Shown: positions 50,223-60,718, counted from the first letter of the stretch. The stretch is 64,000 nt of DNA from Neorhizobium sp. (GCA_028283725.1 JAPWKC010000004.1:1865001-1929000), one strand, 5' to 3'. The notes: generated by a model not told the origin, from the sequence alone. Numbers and translations: made by a program.

Positions 50223-51337
50223 GATCCTTCCCCGACCGATGCCGCGTTCGGCAGGAGGATATAGAAGTCAGCGTCGTTGCGCACCGTGCCGGCCAGCTCG
50301 CCGGCCTCATAGCCGGAACCGGTGAAAATATCGCCGCGGGCCGGGCCGACGATGGCCGAGCCGGTATCGAGCGCCAGCATCAGACGCGAGAAGGGTTTTC
50401 CATCATCGAGATGGATCAGCGTCTCGGAATGGATGAAGAAAGGATAGCCGAATGTGTGGATCTGTCTGTCTACCGCAAGCGCCCGCCCCGATATCAGCGG
50501 CACCTTCGCAGCGGCGATCGGTCCCATTTCCAAATCCGCCACATCGGCATCGCGGAAGAAGATGTAGGAACGGTTATGCCAGAGGATCTCATCAACCTTA
50601 GCCGGATTCGCGTAGAGCCAATCACGGATCGACTGCATCGAAATTTTTTCCGACGGGATCTCGCCGCGATCGATCAGCAATCGACCGACCGGTGAAAACG
50701 GATGCCCGGCCTTGGCGGCATAGGTGATGCGGCGCAGGCGGCCATCCGGGTAACGAAGCCGTGCCGCTCCCTGGACATGGACGAAGAAGACATCGACCTT
50801 CGAGCGGGCATAGGCGATTTCGAGCCCCCTGCCCTCCAGATAGCCGCGGTCGATCTCGCCGCGATCGGGATAGGCGGTGATGCCGGTTTCTGTCGCGCGG
50901 CCGAACATGTAGCCGGAGTCCAGATCTGACGGACGGTTATCGTCGTCAAGATCGATCAGGTCGTCGGGGCGAAAATAGAAGGGATGCGCGAAGGTTTCGT
51001 CCCTGATGCCGGAGACCTCGATCTCCGGCTCGAAGAAAGCCGTGACGAAACCGCGCCTGCCGCCATCGCGGACGATCCTATGCGGGGTACAATGGGTTTC
51101 GAAGAATTTTCGCGCGGCCTCGGCGCTGTCCGGCGTCGGGCCGGCCTTGTCGAAAAGGGTCGCGAGATCGGCTGCCGTCTTGCCCAGGGAACCGGTGCGA
51201 TAGGGTTTGACACCCCGGATATGGGTGAGACAGGCCCGCATGCCCTCGAAGAGTGGCCGCGGATTGTCACCCTGCCAACCGGGAAGGTCGGCGAAGGTGA
51301 CGGGTTGAAGGTGAAAATCCGGCGACGGGCTTGTCAT
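50219..51337 (-). CDS. mltA: Membrane-bound lytic murein transglycosylase A (MltA family)
   Basis: A 372-residue lytic transglycosylase. The MltA domain carries F-F-E-P-E-I-E-V-S-G and the 3D domain carries catalytic Asp in L-A-L-D-T-G-S-A-I-V-G-P-A-R-G-D-I-F-T-G. With the ATG at 51337 no signal peptide or lipobox is visible, unlike the lipoprotein of enterobacteria. It is one of a minus-strand series Tim44-like, mltA, smr, HTH and gyrB. Confidence 0.9.
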   Translation of the reverse strand: MTSPSPDFHLQPVTFADLPGWQGDNPRPLFEGMRACLTHIRGVKPYRTGSLGKTAADLATLFDKAGPTPDSAEAARKFFETHCTPHRIVRDGGRRGFVTAFFEPEIEVSGIRDETFAHPFYFRPDDLIDLDDDNRPSDLDSGYMFGRATETGITAYPDRGEIDRGYLEGRGLEIAYARSKVDVFFVHVQGAARLRYPDGRLRRITYAAKAGHPFSPVGRLLIDRGEIPSEKISMQSIRDWLYANPAKVDEILWHNRSYIFFRDADVADLEMGPIAAAKVPLISGRALAVDRQIHTFGYPFFIHSETLIHLDDGKPFSRLMLALDTGSAIVGPARGDIFTGSGYEAGELAGTVRNDADFYILLPNAASVGEGS

Positions 51338-51389
51338 GACGCTGTTCACGATATTGTCGGCGGATCGGCAACGATCCCGCCGGGGCGGC

Positions 51390-52088
51390 TCACTGTTCGG
51401 ATTCGGTCGCGACCAGCTTCCAGTTCGGATCGCGCGAGCGCAGGTCGCGGGCAAAAGTCCAGATATCGGTAACCTCGGCCACAGCCTCGTGATCGCCGTC
51501 GATCAGCGTGCCTGCCTTGTCATAGGTCGAGGAGATCAGCTGGCTGACGATACGCACCGTGATCTGTGCCTCGGCATCCTTGACATGAACCTGGGTGATA
51601 TCTGCCTTGTGGATGCCGACGAAGGTGGATTTCACCACATCGCCACGGGTTTCGCGGTCGGCGATGGCCGCTTCGAAACCGTCATAGACTTCCTTCGACA
51701 GAAGCCCTTTCAGCGTCTTGCGGTCGCCATCGGCAAAAGCCATGACGATCATCTCGTATGCCATGCCGGCGCCATTCAGGAATTCGCGCGGACGGAAGGA
51801 GGCGTCTTCCTTGGCAAGCGAACGGAGCGCCTCGTTGAGCGGGGTCTCCGGCTTGGCCACGGCATCGATCTCGGCGATGCGCTGCTCGTCTTCGGCAGCA
51901 TCGCGCCGCTGCAGCGTCACCACCTTGCTTTCCTCGGCCGGAGGCGCCTGTGCCGCATCACGCGGGCTGTAGATATCGACAGGGGGCTTTTCATTGCCCG
52001 TCCGACGACCCAGCACACTGCGCAATTGCAGGAAGATCAATACCGCCGCAACCAGAAAAAACAGTGTTATAAAGTCGTTCGATCCCAT
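51390..52088 (-). CDS. Tim44/TimA-like inner-membrane protein
   Basis: A 232-residue protein with an N-terminal membrane anchor (F-I-T-L-F-F-L-V-A-A-V-L-I-F-L, about 6-21), a charged linker and a C-terminal Tim44-like domain (about 95-225). Bacterial relatives (TimA) are membrane-anchored; their role in protein translocation is debated. ATG 52088 gives the normal start; the upstream open frame to 52916 is antisense to fxsA. Divergent from fxsA. Confidence 0.88.
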   Translation of the reverse strand: MGSNDFITLFFLVAAVLIFLQLRSVLGRRTGNEKPPVDIYSPRDAAQAPPAEESKVVTLQRRDAAEDEQRIAEIDAVAKPETPLNEALRSLAKEDASFRPREFLNGAGMAYEMIVMAFADGDRKTLKGLLSKEVYDGFEAAIADRETRGDVVKSTFVGIHKADITQVHVKDAEAQITVRIVSQLISSTYDKAGTLIDGDHEAVAEVTDIWTFARDLRSRDPNWKLVATESEQ

Positions 52089-52217
52089 AATGACCCGCAG
52101 TTGCCGTTTAAAAGTTGAATGCAGCTTCTCATATAGTCTGCATCCGGCCATCTTCAAATAGCCATGCAACGCGAAAGCGCTGAAGGCGCAGACACCGCAC
52201 CATAACACGGGAATACA

Positions 52218-52829
52218 ATGCGCAACCTCTTTGTGCCTCTCATGCTTCTCGGCTGGCCGCTGGCCGAAATCGCCGGCTTCGTTATCGTCGGCAAGGCCGT
52301 CGGTCTGTGGATCACGCTGGCACTGGTCATCGGCACCGCCGTTTTCGGCCTGTCGCTGATCCGTGGCCAGGGAATGCAGATATTGCGGCAGATGTCTGCC
52401 GAGGGGCGTCAGGGCCGGATGCCGGCAAGCTCGCTCGTTGATCGGGCCATGATCGTCGTGGCCGGCATTCTTCTGATGCTGCCGGGTTTCCTCAGCGATA
52501 TCGTCGGCATCGCGCTGATCATCCCGCCGGTGCGCAAGATGATCTGGGCCTTGATCGGGCGGCGCGTCGTGGTGGTTCAGTCCGGCCGTGGCGCAAGCTA
52601 TACATACCGGTCGGATGAGCCGGGCCAGCAGAGGCCGGGTCACACTCCAGCCGGCACAGCCGGCACAGCCGGGTCCGCCGGGCCTTCCACCGCCTCCGGC
52701 TCGCCCTCCGTGGTCGATCTCGACGATAGCGAGTTTCATCGCAACGGCGGTTCTTCCGCGCCCAATCCGTCGTCTCCGTGGGTCAACCATCAGGATGGCG
52801 ACAAGGATGACGGCATCGACAGAAAGTGA
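52218..52829 (+). CDS. fxsA: FxsA family membrane protein
   Basis: A 203-residue protein with three to four membrane segments in the first 115 residues and the family pattern L-M-L-L-G-W-P-L-A-E-I-A, M-L-P-G-F-L-S-D-I-V-G. E. coli FxsA relieves F-exclusion of phage T7. The hydrophilic tail is Gly/Ser/Thr-rich and includes a nine-base tandem repeat near 52651-52673 (A-G-T-A-G-T-A-G). Lies between Tim44-like and secB. Confidence 0.9.
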   Translation: MRNLFVPLMLLGWPLAEIAGFVIVGKAVGLWITLALVIGTAVFGLSLIRGQGMQILRQMSAEGRQGRMPASSLVDRAMIVVAGILLMLPGFLSDIVGIALIIPPVRKMIWALIGRRVVVVQSGRGASYTYRSDEPGQQRPGHTPAGTAGTAGSAGPSTASGSPSVVDLDDSEFHRNGGSSAPNPSSPWVNHQDGDKDDGIDRK

Positions 52830-52932
52830 GGCGGCACGGCTTTTTGGGCCGGTTTGCGCCCGATTGCCAGGGTTGTAAGCGCCTGATCGAAATGATAGAG
52901 CGCCTTTAACGCTCAAGCTCCGAGGACTTCAG

Positions 52933-53394
52933 ATGGCCGACGAAACCGCATCCCCTTCGCTCAATATCCTGGCGCAGTACACCAAGGATCTTTCCTTCGA
53001 AAATCCCGGTGCACCCCGTTCGCTGCAGCAGCGCGACAAGGCCCCGAACATCAACATCAATGTCAACGTCAACGCCAATCCGCTTTCGGACACGGATTTC
53101 GACGTCGTCCTGACGCTGAGTGCCGAAGCCAAGGACGATAACAAGGTCGTGTTCGCAGCCGAACTCGTCTATGGCGGCGTTTTCCGCATTACCGGCTTCC
53201 CGCAGGAACACATGCTGCCGCTGCTCTTCATCGAGTGCCCGCGCCTGCTCTTCCCGTTCGCCCGCCAGATCGTTGCCGACGTGACGCGCAATGGCGGCTT
53301 CCCGCCGCTGATGATCGATCCGATCGATTTCGCACAGATGTTCTCGCAGCGCATGGCCGAAGAACAGGTCAAGGCGCAGACGCTGAACAGCTGA
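52933..53394 (+). CDS. secB: Protein-export chaperone SecB
   Basis: A 153-residue SecB. It has the family patterns [14 protein letters not shown], a beta-strand region [10 protein letters not shown] and [13 protein letters not shown] near the C-terminus. It keeps preproteins unfolded and hands them to SecA. Converges with dnaQ, separated by a bidirectional terminator. Same neighbourhood as in Caulobacter. Confidence 0.97.
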   Translation: MADETASPSLNILAQYTKDLSFENPGAPRSLQQRDKAPNININVNVNANPLSDTDFDVVLTLSAEAKDDNKVVFAAELVYGGVFRITGFPQEHMLPLLFIECPRLLFPFARQIVADVTRNGGFPPLMIDPIDFAQMFSQRMAEEQVKAQTLNS

Positions 53395-53416
53395 TCGCAG
53401 ACATTCAAAGACACAT

Positions 53417-53448
53417 AAAAAAAGCCCGGTCATCGCCGGGCTTTTTTT
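53417..53448. terminator. Bidirectional terminator between secB and dnaQ
   Basis: A7, stem GCCCGG (53424-53429) / CCGGGC (53436-53441), loop TCATCG, then T-rich tract. Serves convergent secB and dnaQ. Confidence 0.88.
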
Positions 53449-53476
53449 TATGGCTGCAAGCTGGCGGGCGAAGCGA

Positions 53477-54193
53477 TCACTCGCCGGAGCCGTATTTCTG
53501 CCAGATGGCCTTGCCCTTCATGGACGCCACCATGGCGGCGTGGGCTGCCACATCCTCGTCGTTCAACCGTGCCGCCAAAAGCCGGGGGCGCGCATTCGAG
53601 GACACTGCCGCCTCTTCGGCTTCCTCAACCGTATCCTCGTCGCGTGCCGCGCCAAGGCCAAGTGCCGCCTGACGGCCGCCGGTCATCTCGATATAGACTT
53701 CCGCCAGAAGTTCACTGTCGAGAAGCGCGCCGTGCTTGGTGCGATGGCCGTTGTCGATCCCATAGCGCCGGCAGAGCGCATCGAGCGAGTTCGGGCCCAT
53801 CGGGTGCTTGCGGCGAGCCATGGACAATGTGTCGACCACCAGCTCGTTGGATACCGGCGGCAGGCCGAGCCGTGCGAACTCGGCATTGATGAAGCCCATG
53901 TCGAAGGTGGCGTTATGGGCGATCCAGCGCGCGCCGTCGAAGAAATCAATGATCTCCTGCGCCACATCGCCGAAGCTCGGCTTGTCCTTCAGGAACTCGT
54001 CGGTGATGCCGTGAACAGCAAGCGCATCCGGATGGACCTTCCGGTCGCCCGGATTGATATAGATATGGATCGTCTTTCCCGAGGGAAAATTGTTGATGAG
54101 CTCGATGCCGCCGATTTCGATGACACGGTCGGCCTTGTTTTCGAGGCCGGTCGTTTCCGTATCGAAGATGATGTCACGGGTGACGCTGCTCAT
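53477..54193 (-). CDS. dnaQ: DNA polymerase III epsilon subunit (proofreading exonuclease)
   Basis: A 238-residue DEDDh exonuclease. Exo I is F-D-T-E-T-T-G, Exo II H-N-A-T-F-D-M-G-F and Exo III has K-H-G-A-L-L-D-S. It proofreads for the replicative polymerase. The stop-start junction with coaE overlaps by four bases. Part of the origin-proximal dnaQ-coaE-aroE-maf-ppsR run on the leading strand. Confidence 0.97.
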   Translation of the reverse strand: MSSVTRDIIFDTETTGLENKADRVIEIGGIELINNFPSGKTIHIYINPGDRKVHPDALAVHGITDEFLKDKPSFGDVAQEIIDFFDGARWIAHNATFDMGFINAEFARLGLPPVSNELVVDTLSMARRKHPMGPNSLDALCRRYGIDNGHRTKHGALLDSELLAEVYIEMTGGRQAALGLGAARDEDTVEEAEEAAVSSNARPRLLAARLNDEDVAAHAAMVASMKGKAIWQKYGSGE

Positions 54194-54801
54194 TTCAATT
54201 CTCCGTTTCCTGCCGCTTCTTCGTGTCTCAGGGTCGCGATGATATCGCTCACCTGCCGTCGTGCGGCATCCATGCCCTTGTCTGTCTCGACAAGAAAATC
54301 GGCGCGCTTGCGTTTATCCGCATCCGGCATCTGGCGCGCACGGATCATTGCGAATTTCTCCTCCGTCATGCCCGGCCGCGCAAGCACCCGGTCGTGCTGG
54401 ACCTGTGGATCGGCGGTCACGACAACGATCCTGTCGACGCGGCCCTCCCCCCCGGTCTCGAAGAGAAGCGGGATATCGAGGACGACCATATCGCAACCGG
54501 CCTGACGCCGGCTGTCGAGAAACGCCTTTTCGCGCGCCCGCACCAGCGGATGGACGATGGCTTCGAGTTCTCTGAACCTGTCCGGTGCCAGTGCCAGCTG
54601 GCGCGACAGTTCCTTGCGATCGATCACGCCCTCCACGATGGTGCCGGGAAAGGCTTCACCGATCGGCTCTACCGCTTCTGCGCGGTAGAGATCATGGACG
54701 ACCGCGTCCGCATCGTTGACGGGGATGCCGTCTTCGGCAAACATTGCCGCCGTGGTGGACTTGCCCATGCCGATCGAGCCCGTCAGTCCGATCACGATCA
54801 T
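54190..54801 (-). CDS. coaE: Dephospho-CoA kinase
   Basis: A 203-residue kinase for the last step of coenzyme A synthesis. P-loop G-S-I-G-M-G-K-S-T at residues 8-16; D-A-D-A-V-V-H-D-L-Y and the V-L-D-I-P-L-L-F-E-T lid region follow. ATG 54801 is preceded by AAAGGA; the longer frame is antisense extension. Confidence 0.96.
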   Translation of the reverse strand: MIVIGLTGSIGMGKSTTAAMFAEDGIPVNDADAVVHDLYRAEAVEPIGEAFPGTIVEGVIDRKELSRQLALAPDRFRELEAIVHPLVRAREKAFLDSRRQAGCDMVVLDIPLLFETGGEGRVDRIVVVTADPQVQHDRVLARPGMTEEKFAMIRARQMPDADKRKRADFLVETDKGMDAARRQVSDIIATLRHEEAAGNGELK

Positions 54802-54829
54802 GCCGCGTCCTTTCCGTTTTCCGTCTCGC

Positions 54830-55687
54830 TCAATGGGTATCCATGTCGGCGATGACGAGATTGCGCAGCACCGCATCGACGACCGGCCGCGTGCCGAACC
54901 ATTTCTCGAAGCCCGGTACAGCCTGATGCAGGAGCATGCCAAGACCATCGACAATGGCAAAGCCCTGATCTTGCGCCTGGGCGAGAAAACCTGTCTTCAG
55001 CGGCACATAGACAATATCGGTGACGACGGCATTGTTTGCCAGCGGCGAGAAATCGATAGCCGGAGTCTCACCGCCATCCATGCCGAGCGCGCTGGTGTTG
55101 ATAAAGAGGCCAGCACCCGTCATCACCTCGGCCATGGCTTCGAGCGGATGGGCATGAACGCTTGCGCCGAAACGATCGGCCAGTTCGCGCGCACGCGGCA
55201 AAGTGCGGTTGATGACGTGAATTTCACCGATGCCGCGGTTGCGCACCGCCTGGATCACCGCCCTGCTTGCGCCGCCAGCCCCCAGAATGACGGCGCGATC
55301 CGTCCTGTCCCAGCCCGGATGGCGCTGGTCGAGATTGGCGATAAATCCGTGACCATCGGTATTGGTGGCATGGACAAGGCCATCTTCCACCCACAGCGTG
55401 TTGGCGGCACCGAGTTCGTCTGCCAGATCATCCGGACGGTCGGCCAGCCGGTGTGCCAGTTCCTTGTGGGGAATGGTGACGTTGCCGCCACAGCACCCAA
55501 GCGAACCATCCTTCAAGGTGGCGATGAAACTTTCAAATTCATCCGGCGCGACGGCCAGCGCCTTGTATGTGCCGTCGATGCCGAGCGTCTTCAGCCAGTG
55601 GCCGTGAATGATCGGCGAACGGGAATGGTGGATCGGCCATCCGGTGACGAAGGCGTTAACCACGCTTGTTTCACGTGAATCAGCCAT
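54830..55687 (-). CDS. aroE: Shikimate dehydrogenase
   Basis: A 285-residue NADPH enzyme. Substrate motif S-R-S-P-I-I-H-G, catalytic Lys in T-I-P-H-K-E, and dinucleotide loop G-A-G-G-A-S-R-A-V are present. The start codon overlaps the maf stop by 8 bp. A parS-like palindrome (55667-55682) encodes residues 2-7 (A-D-S-R-E-T). Confidence 0.96.
   Translation of the reverse strand: MADSRETSVVNAFVTGWPIHHSRSPIIHGHWLKTLGIDGTYKALAVAPDEFESFIATLKDGSLGCCGGNVTIPHKELAHRLADRPDDLADELGAANTLWVEDGLVHATNTDGHGFIANLDQRHPGWDRTDRAVILGAGGASRAVIQAVRNRGIGEIHVINRTLPRARELADRFGASVHAHPLEAMAEVMTGAGLFINTSALGMDGGETPAIDFSPLANNAVVTDIVYVPLKTGFLAQAQDQGFAIVDGLGMLLHQAVPGFEKWFGTRPVVDAVLRNLVIADMDTH
55667..55682. promoter_or_regulatory. 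parS-like site at the aroE start
   Basis: TGTTTCACGTGAATCA matches the parS palindrome TGTTTCACGTGAAACA at 15 of 16 positions. Lies 1.5 kb from the putative origin. Confidence 0.6.
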
Positions 55688-56273
55688 CGATCGCTCCAAG
55701 GGCGCGCAGCTTGTCGAGAAGCGGCAGCATGGGCAGGCCCACGATGGTGAAGTAATCGCCCCTGATCTCGGAAAAGAGCTGGATGCCCTCGCCTTCCAGC
55801 TGATAGGCGCCGACGCTCAGAAATACCTTTTCACCGACGCGGTTCAGGTAGCGATCGACAAATTCTTCCGAAAGCGGGCGCACTGTCAGCTCGGCATGCG
55901 ACACGTGTTCCCAGACGATATCGCCTCCGCGGGCAAGCGCGATGGCGCTGTTCAGCCGATGGGTTTTGCCCGACAGCGAGAGAAGATTTTCTTTCGCCTG
56001 CCCACGCGAGGCCGCCTTGTGATAGACGCGCTCGCCGAGCGACATGGTCTGGTCGGAACCGATCACCAGCGCATCCGGATCACGTGCTGCGACATCCAGC
56101 GCCTTGGCCTTTGCCAGAGACAGGGCGACGGCATCGGGGGTGGCATTGCCGAGCGTATCCTCGATCGCCCGCTCGTCTATGGCGGCGGCCTGGTGGGAAA
56201 AAGTCAGCCCTGCGTTCTCCATCAGCATCCGGCGAAACGGACTGGAAGACGCAAGCAGAAGCGGTGCGGTCAC
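55680..56273 (-). CDS. maf: Maf-like nucleotide pyrophosphatase
   Basis: A 197-residue Maf/HAM1-fold protein hydrolysing non-canonical or pyrimidine nucleoside triphosphates. Motifs L-A-S-S-S-P-F-R-R and I-G-S-D-Q-T are present. Lies 33 bp downstream of ppsR and overlaps aroE. Confidence 0.95.
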   Translation of the reverse strand: MTAPLLLASSSPFRRMLMENAGLTFSHQAAAIDERAIEDTLGNATPDAVALSLAKAKALDVAARDPDALVIGSDQTMSLGERVYHKAASRGQAKENLLSLSGKTHRLNSAIALARGGDIVWEHVSHAELTVRPLSEEFVDRYLNRVGEKVFLSVGAYQLEGEGIQLFSEIRGDYFTIVGLPMLPLLDKLRALGAIDG

Positions 56274-56306
56274 GACACTATACTCCAGAGGAAAAGCGGC
56301 CTCCGC

Positions 56307-57128
56307 TTAACGCAGCTTGGGGCGAAGCGCAACGATTGCCGCCGCCGTCTCCTCGATCGAGCGCCGTGTCACATCGATGATCGGCCAGTTGTGGCGGGCG
56401 CAGAGCGCGCGGGCGTATTTCAATTCCTCATTGATCGTGGCGCGGTCCGTATAGTTCGATCGATCGAAACCGAGCGTCACGCCAAGCTCGCGGTTTTCGC
56501 GCACATGGCTGATGCGATCGGTGGTGGCGACGAGGCCGACGACGAGCGGGTGCGTGGCACGATAGAGTGCCGCCGGCAGATCGGTGCCGGGCACGATCGG
56601 AATGTTGGCGGTCTTGATACCGCGATTGGCCAGATAGATGCTGGTCGGGGTTTTCGACGTGCGGCTGATGCCGATCAGGACGACGTCGGCATCGTCGTAA
56701 TCCTCCGGCATCTGACCGTCATCGTGATCCATGGCGAAGTTCAGCGCCTCGATGCGACGGAAATAATCGGCATTCAGCGCGTGCTGGGCGCCGACCCTTC
56801 GCCCGGACGGCGCACCGAGATAGGCTTGAAACGTGGCCAGAACCGGCTCCAGAACATTGACGCTCGGCACGCCCATGGCGCGGCAGCCTTCATCGATGAG
56901 CAGCGCCAGATCCTGATCGACGATCGTATAGAGTACGATGCCAGGTTCGCGATCGATCGCATCGAGAACCGTCTGCAGCTGCTTGCGGTTTCTGATCAGC
57001 GGATAGACGTGCTCGATCGGCATGGCGGAGCGGAATTGCGCGGCGGCAGCACGTCCGGCGGAAATGAGGGTTTCGCCCGTCGAGTCAGAAATGAGGTGAA
57101 GATGGAAGAAGCTTTTGCGGTTTTCCAC
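56307..57128 (-). CDS. ppsR: PEP synthase/PPDK regulatory kinase-pyrophosphorylase (DUF299)
   Basis: A 273-residue DUF299 protein. The P-loop-like [10 protein letters not shown] and the N-terminus [13 protein letters not shown] are diagnostic. It switches pyruvate phosphate dikinase or PEP synthase on and off by ADP-dependent phosphorylation. Start is GTG 57128. Its homologue is the first gene left of Caulobacter Cori (CC_0001). Confidence 0.95.
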   Translation of the reverse strand: MENRKSFFHLHLISDSTGETLISAGRAAAAQFRSAMPIEHVYPLIRNRKQLQTVLDAIDREPGIVLYTIVDQDLALLIDEGCRAMGVPSVNVLEPVLATFQAYLGAPSGRRVGAQHALNADYFRRIEALNFAMDHDDGQMPEDYDDADVVLIGISRTSKTPTSIYLANRGIKTANIPIVPGTDLPAALYRATHPLVVGLVATTDRISHVRENRELGVTLGFDRSNYTDRATINEELKYARALCARHNWPIIDVTRRSIEETAAAIVALRPKLR

Positions 57129-57532
57129 GTTACTCTTCGCCCTCTGTTGATAAGTCGGGACAAGCTCCGGGAAAACGCCGGGGCCGGTTTCGCCGGTGGG
57201 AAAACCTCCGACTTCTCCACAGATCGCGGTTGAGGGGATCCATGAAAAGTGGAGTTGTGGACTGTGGGGACAAAAGCTTCAAGCCCGATTTTCATCCGCT
57301 CCTTTTCCACAGAAGCGTCTGCCGGAAATTCTCGTACAAGCTTCTAGAATCATTGGAAAAAATTGATTTCTGTCCACAAGTCCTGGTGTTTCGCTCTTCG
57401 TCGTCCCGGCCTCACGCGAAAGGGTGCAAAATGCCGATCTCTCTGTGGGCGGGTTTTAATCCTTGCTACTCACCGACTCTAAGAAATAGAAACCCTTTTA
57501 AATAGATTTCTTTATTTAGGGAGAACCCGTTG
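57129..57532. other. oriC: Putative chromosomal replication origin (oriC)
   Basis: 404 bp between divergent ppsR and hemE. DnaA-box-like 9-mers, compared with TTATCCACA: TGTTGATAA (57145-57153, reverse, 8/9), TTCTCCACA (57213-57221, 8/9), TTTTCCACA (57303-57311, 8/9) and CTGTCCACA (57370-57378, 7/9). GANTC (CcrM) sites are at 57347 and 57475. An AT-rich block from about 57480 to 57525 could be the unwinding element. Caulobacter Cori lies between the same two genes. No perfect DnaA box was seen, so the call rests mainly on synteny. Confidence 0.75.
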
Positions 57533-58570
57533 ATGACCGGCACATTCCGGAAAATCGTGGCGGTGCTCGACGGCCAGACCATCACTCCACCGCCGATCTG
57601 GCTGATGAGACAGGCAGGACGCTACCTGCCGGAATATCGCGAAACGCGCGCCAAGGCGGGCGGGTTCCTCGATCTCTGTTACACCCCCGACTTCGCTGTC
57701 GAAGTCACGCACCAGCCGATCCGCCGCTACGGTTTCGATGCGGCGATCCTGTTTTCCGATATTCTGGTCATTCCCGATGCTCTCGATCGCAATGTCCGTT
57801 TCGTGCAGGGAGAGGGTCCGCGTATGGACCCGATCGACGTTACGGCTATCGAGGCGCTGAAGCCCGATACAGTCTCTGCGCATCTCAGACCGGTCATGGA
57901 GACGGTTTCGAGGCTGAGACGGGAACTGCCCGCTGAAACGACGTTGCTGGGCTTCTGTGGGGCTCCCTGGACGGTTGCGACCTATATGATCGCCGGACGT
58001 GGCACGCCGGACCAGGCACCCGCCCGCCTCTTCGCCTATCGCGAACCGAAGGCGTTTGAGACGCTGTTGAGTTTTCTCGCGGAAGTCTCCGCCGAATACC
58101 TGATCGAGCAGATCGATGCCGGCGCCGATGCGGTGCAGATCTTCGACAGCTGGGCCGGGGTTCTCGGTGAGAAGGAATTCGAGGAATACGCGATCAAGCC
58201 GGTGGCACGGATCATCGAGATCGTGCGAGCCCGTCGGCCGGGCGCCAAGATCATCGCCTTTGCCAAGGGGGCGGGCATGAACCTGAAAACCTATCGCCAG
58301 AAGACGAAGGCCGATGCGATCGGGCTCGACTGGTCGGTGCCGCTCGATTTCGCAGCCGACCTGCAAAAAGACGGGCCCGTACAGGGAAATCTCGATCCGA
58401 TGCGGGTCGTGGCCGGCGGTCAGGCGCTCACGGACGGGATCGACGCCATTCTCGAAAAGCTTGGGAATGGTCCGCTGATCTTCAATCTCGGACACGGGAT
58501 TACGCCGGAAGCCAACCCCGATCATGTCACCGAGCTGGTCGAGCGGGTCAGGAGTTTCGGCCGTGGCTGA
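57533..58570 (+). CDS. hemE: Uroporphyrinogen decarboxylase
   Basis: A 345-residue enzyme making coproporphyrinogen III. The active-site [10 protein letters not shown] and G-F-C-G-A-P-W-T motifs are present. ATG 57533 follows GGGAG; TTG 57530 is adjacent. First gene right of the putative origin. Confidence 0.97.
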   Translation: MTGTFRKIVAVLDGQTITPPPIWLMRQAGRYLPEYRETRAKAGGFLDLCYTPDFAVEVTHQPIRRYGFDAAILFSDILVIPDALDRNVRFVQGEGPRMDPIDVTAIEALKPDTVSAHLRPVMETVSRLRRELPAETTLLGFCGAPWTVATYMIAGRGTPDQAPARLFAYREPKAFETLLSFLAEVSAEYLIEQIDAGADAVQIFDSWAGVLGEKEFEEYAIKPVARIIEIVRARRPGAKIIAFAKGAGMNLKTYRQKTKADAIGLDWSVPLDFAADLQKDGPVQGNLDPMRVVAGGQALTDGIDAILEKLGNGPLIFNLGHGITPEANPDHVTELVERVRSFGRG

Positions 58571-59147
58571 TGCGAACGGCCCAGCTGACAAGACGGGTGA
58601 TCGCATGGCGGATGAACGGGAGGCCGGCAGGCCGGCAGGCCGGCGCTCGGCGATCCGGGCCTTTATCGCGCTTGCCGTGTTCGTTGCCGTTCTTCTCGGC
58701 GTCTATCTGGCGCAGCCGGATAATTTCATCCTCTACATCAAGGCTTTCCACGTGATTGCCGTGATTTCCTGGATGGCGGGTCTGCTCTACATGCCGCGGC
58801 TGTTCATCTACCACAGCGATGCGGAGCCCGGCTCGCAGCAATCCGAAACGTTCAAGATGATGGAGCAGCGGCTCTACCGGATCATCATGAACCCGGCGAT
58901 GATGATCAGCTGGGTGCTCGGCCTTTACCTCGCCTACGATCTCTACGATTTCCAGGGCGGATGGCTGCATGCCAAAATCGGCCTCGTGGCGCTGATGACC
59001 GTCGTTCATGTGCGATTTGGCCGCGCGGTGCGTAGGTTTGCCGCGGATGGGGAGCGCAAATCGCCCCGCTACTGGCGGATCGTCAACGAATTACCGACCA
59101 TTCTCATGGTTCTGATCGTGATTCTGGTCATCGTGAAGCCCTTCTGA
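58563..59147 (+). CDS. hemJ: Protoporphyrinogen oxidase HemJ
   Basis: A membrane protein of about 194 residues with four to five helices. The core motif [21 protein letters not shown] carries the conserved heme-ligand His. It oxidises protoporphyrinogen IX. GTG 58563 has AGGAG upstream and overlaps hemE by 8 bp; ATG 58605 is an alternative. The N-terminus has a short Ala-Gly-Arg repeat. Confidence 0.92.
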   Translation: MADANGPADKTGDRMADEREAGRPAGRRSAIRAFIALAVFVAVLLGVYLAQPDNFILYIKAFHVIAVISWMAGLLYMPRLFIYHSDAEPGSQQSETFKMMEQRLYRIIMNPAMMISWVLGLYLAYDLYDFQGGWLHAKIGLVALMTVVHVRFGRAVRRFAADGERKSPRYWRIVNELPTILMVLIVILVIVKPF

Positions 59148-59355
59148 GCCTCATTATTGCGCGAAACGGGGGCCGGCTGCCACGAAAGGCGCTTGGCCCC
59201 CCTTGCGGCGCACGGCATGAGTCGCTATTTTCCGCTTCATCTCATCTTCGTGGCATGCGTGTAATTTATCGTCGTACCCGCGGATCTTCATCCCGGTCGC
59301 GCACTTCCCTCACACGCCTACGCTCCCCTGAAATCATCAATACGGTCTTTTCTTC

Positions 59356-60621
59356 ATGGCTGAAATGAAGCTTCAAGAACTCAAGAGCAAATCGCCGACT
59401 GATTTGCTGACCTTCGCGGAATCCCTCGAGGTCGAGAACGCCAGCACGATGCGCAAGCAGGAGTTGATGTTCGCGATCCTGAAGGAGCTCGCGAGCCAGG
59501 ATGTCGAGATCATCGGCGAAGGCGTGGTCGAGGTTCTGCAGGACGGTTTCGGCTTCCTGCGTTCTGCGAATGCCAACTACCTGCCGGGTCCCGACGATAT
59601 CTATATTTCCCCGTCGCAGATCCGCCGTTTCTCGCTGAAAACCGGCGATACCGTCGAAGGCCCGATCCGCGGCCCGAAGGAAGGCGAACGCTATTTCGCG
59701 CTCCTGAAGGTCAACACGATCAATTTCGACGACCCGGAAAAGATCCGTCACAAGGTTCACTTCGACAACCTGACGCCGCTCTATCCGAACGAGCGCTTCA
59801 AGATGGAACTCGATGTTCCGACCTCGAAGGACAATTCGGCCCGCGTCATCGATCTCGTCGCACCGCTCGGCAAGGGCCAGCGCGGTCTGATCGTTGCGCC
59901 GCCGCGCACGGGTAAGACGGTTCTGTTGCAGAACATCGCCCATTCGATCACCGCAAACCATCCGGAATGCTACCTGATCGTTCTGCTGATCGACGAACGG
60001 CCGGAAGAAGTGACGGACATGCAGCGCTCGGTGCGCGGCGAAGTCGTTTCCTCGACCTTCGACGAACCGGCGGTCCGCCACGTTCAGGTTGCCGAAATGG
60101 TCATCGAAAAGGCCAAGCGTCTCGTGGAACATGGCCGTGACGTCGTGATCCTTCTCGATTCCATCACCCGCCTCGGCCGCGCCTACAACACGGTCGTTCC
60201 GTCGTCCGGCAAGGTTCTGACCGGTGGTGTGGACGCCAACGCCCTGCAGCGCCCGAAGCGCTTCTTCGGTGCCGCCCGTAACATCGAAGAAGGCGGTTCG
60301 CTGACGATCATCGCGACGGCCCTGATCGATACCGGCAGCCGTATGGACGAAGTCATCTTCGAAGAGTTCAAGGGTACCGGTAACTCGGAAATCGTGCTCG
60401 ACCGCAAGGTGGCCGACAAGCGTATCTTCCCGGCAATGGATATCCTCAAGTCCGGTACGCGTAAGGAAGACCTGCTCGTGCCGCGCCAGGATCTGCAGAA
60501 GATCTTTGTTCTGCGCCGCATCCTCGCTCCGATGGGCACGACCGACGCGATCGAATTCCTCATCGACAAGCTCAAGCAGACGAAGAACAACGGCGACTTC
60601 TTCGACTCGATGAACACCTGA
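59356..60621 (+). CDS. rho: Transcription termination factor Rho
   Basis: A 421-residue Rho. The N-terminal cold-shock-like RNA-binding domain has D-G-F-G-F-L-R-S; the ATPase has [10 protein letters not shown] and [10 protein letters not shown] 208-bp leader precedes it; rho is autoregulated in other bacteria but no specific signal was identified. The order hemE-hemJ-rho-mnmE-mnmG is typical of alphaproteobacterial origins. Confidence 0.98.
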   Translation: MAEMKLQELKSKSPTDLLTFAESLEVENASTMRKQELMFAILKELASQDVEIIGEGVVEVLQDGFGFLRSANANYLPGPDDIYISPSQIRRFSLKTGDTVEGPIRGPKEGERYFALLKVNTINFDDPEKIRHKVHFDNLTPLYPNERFKMELDVPTSKDNSARVIDLVAPLGKGQRGLIVAPPRTGKTVLLQNIAHSITANHPECYLIVLLIDERPEEVTDMQRSVRGEVVSSTFDEPAVRHVQVAEMVIEKAKRLVEHGRDVVILLDSITRLGRAYNTVVPSSGKVLTGGVDANALQRPKRFFGAARNIEEGGSLTIIATALIDTGSRMDEVIFEEFKGTGNSEIVLDRKVADKRIFPAMDILKSGTRKEDLLVPRQDLQKIFVLRRILAPMGTTDAIEFLIDKLKQTKNNGDFFDSMNT

Positions 60622-60648
60622 TCCTTAGCCGGATTCAGTATGATTATG

Positions 60649-60685
60649 AGGCGCCGGGCAATGTCTGGCGCCTTTTCGCTTTTTT
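60649..60685 (+). terminator. Terminator after rho
   Basis: Stem AGGCGCC (60649-60655) / GGCGCCT (60667-60673), 11-nt loop, then TTTCGCTTTTTT. Confidence 0.7.
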
Positions 60686-60718
60686 CAACACCAGTTGCTT
60701 TCGACCAATGGGCTGCCG

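Noticed and set aside
51390..52916. Extension of the Tim44-like frame to 508 codons
   Set aside because: The upstream part lies antisense to fxsA and crosses the divergent promoter; the family N-terminus begins at 52088.
57256..57272. Further DnaA boxes in TGTGGACTG and TGTGGGGAC
   Set aside because: Each matches the 9-mer at only about six positions, too weak to list as boxes.
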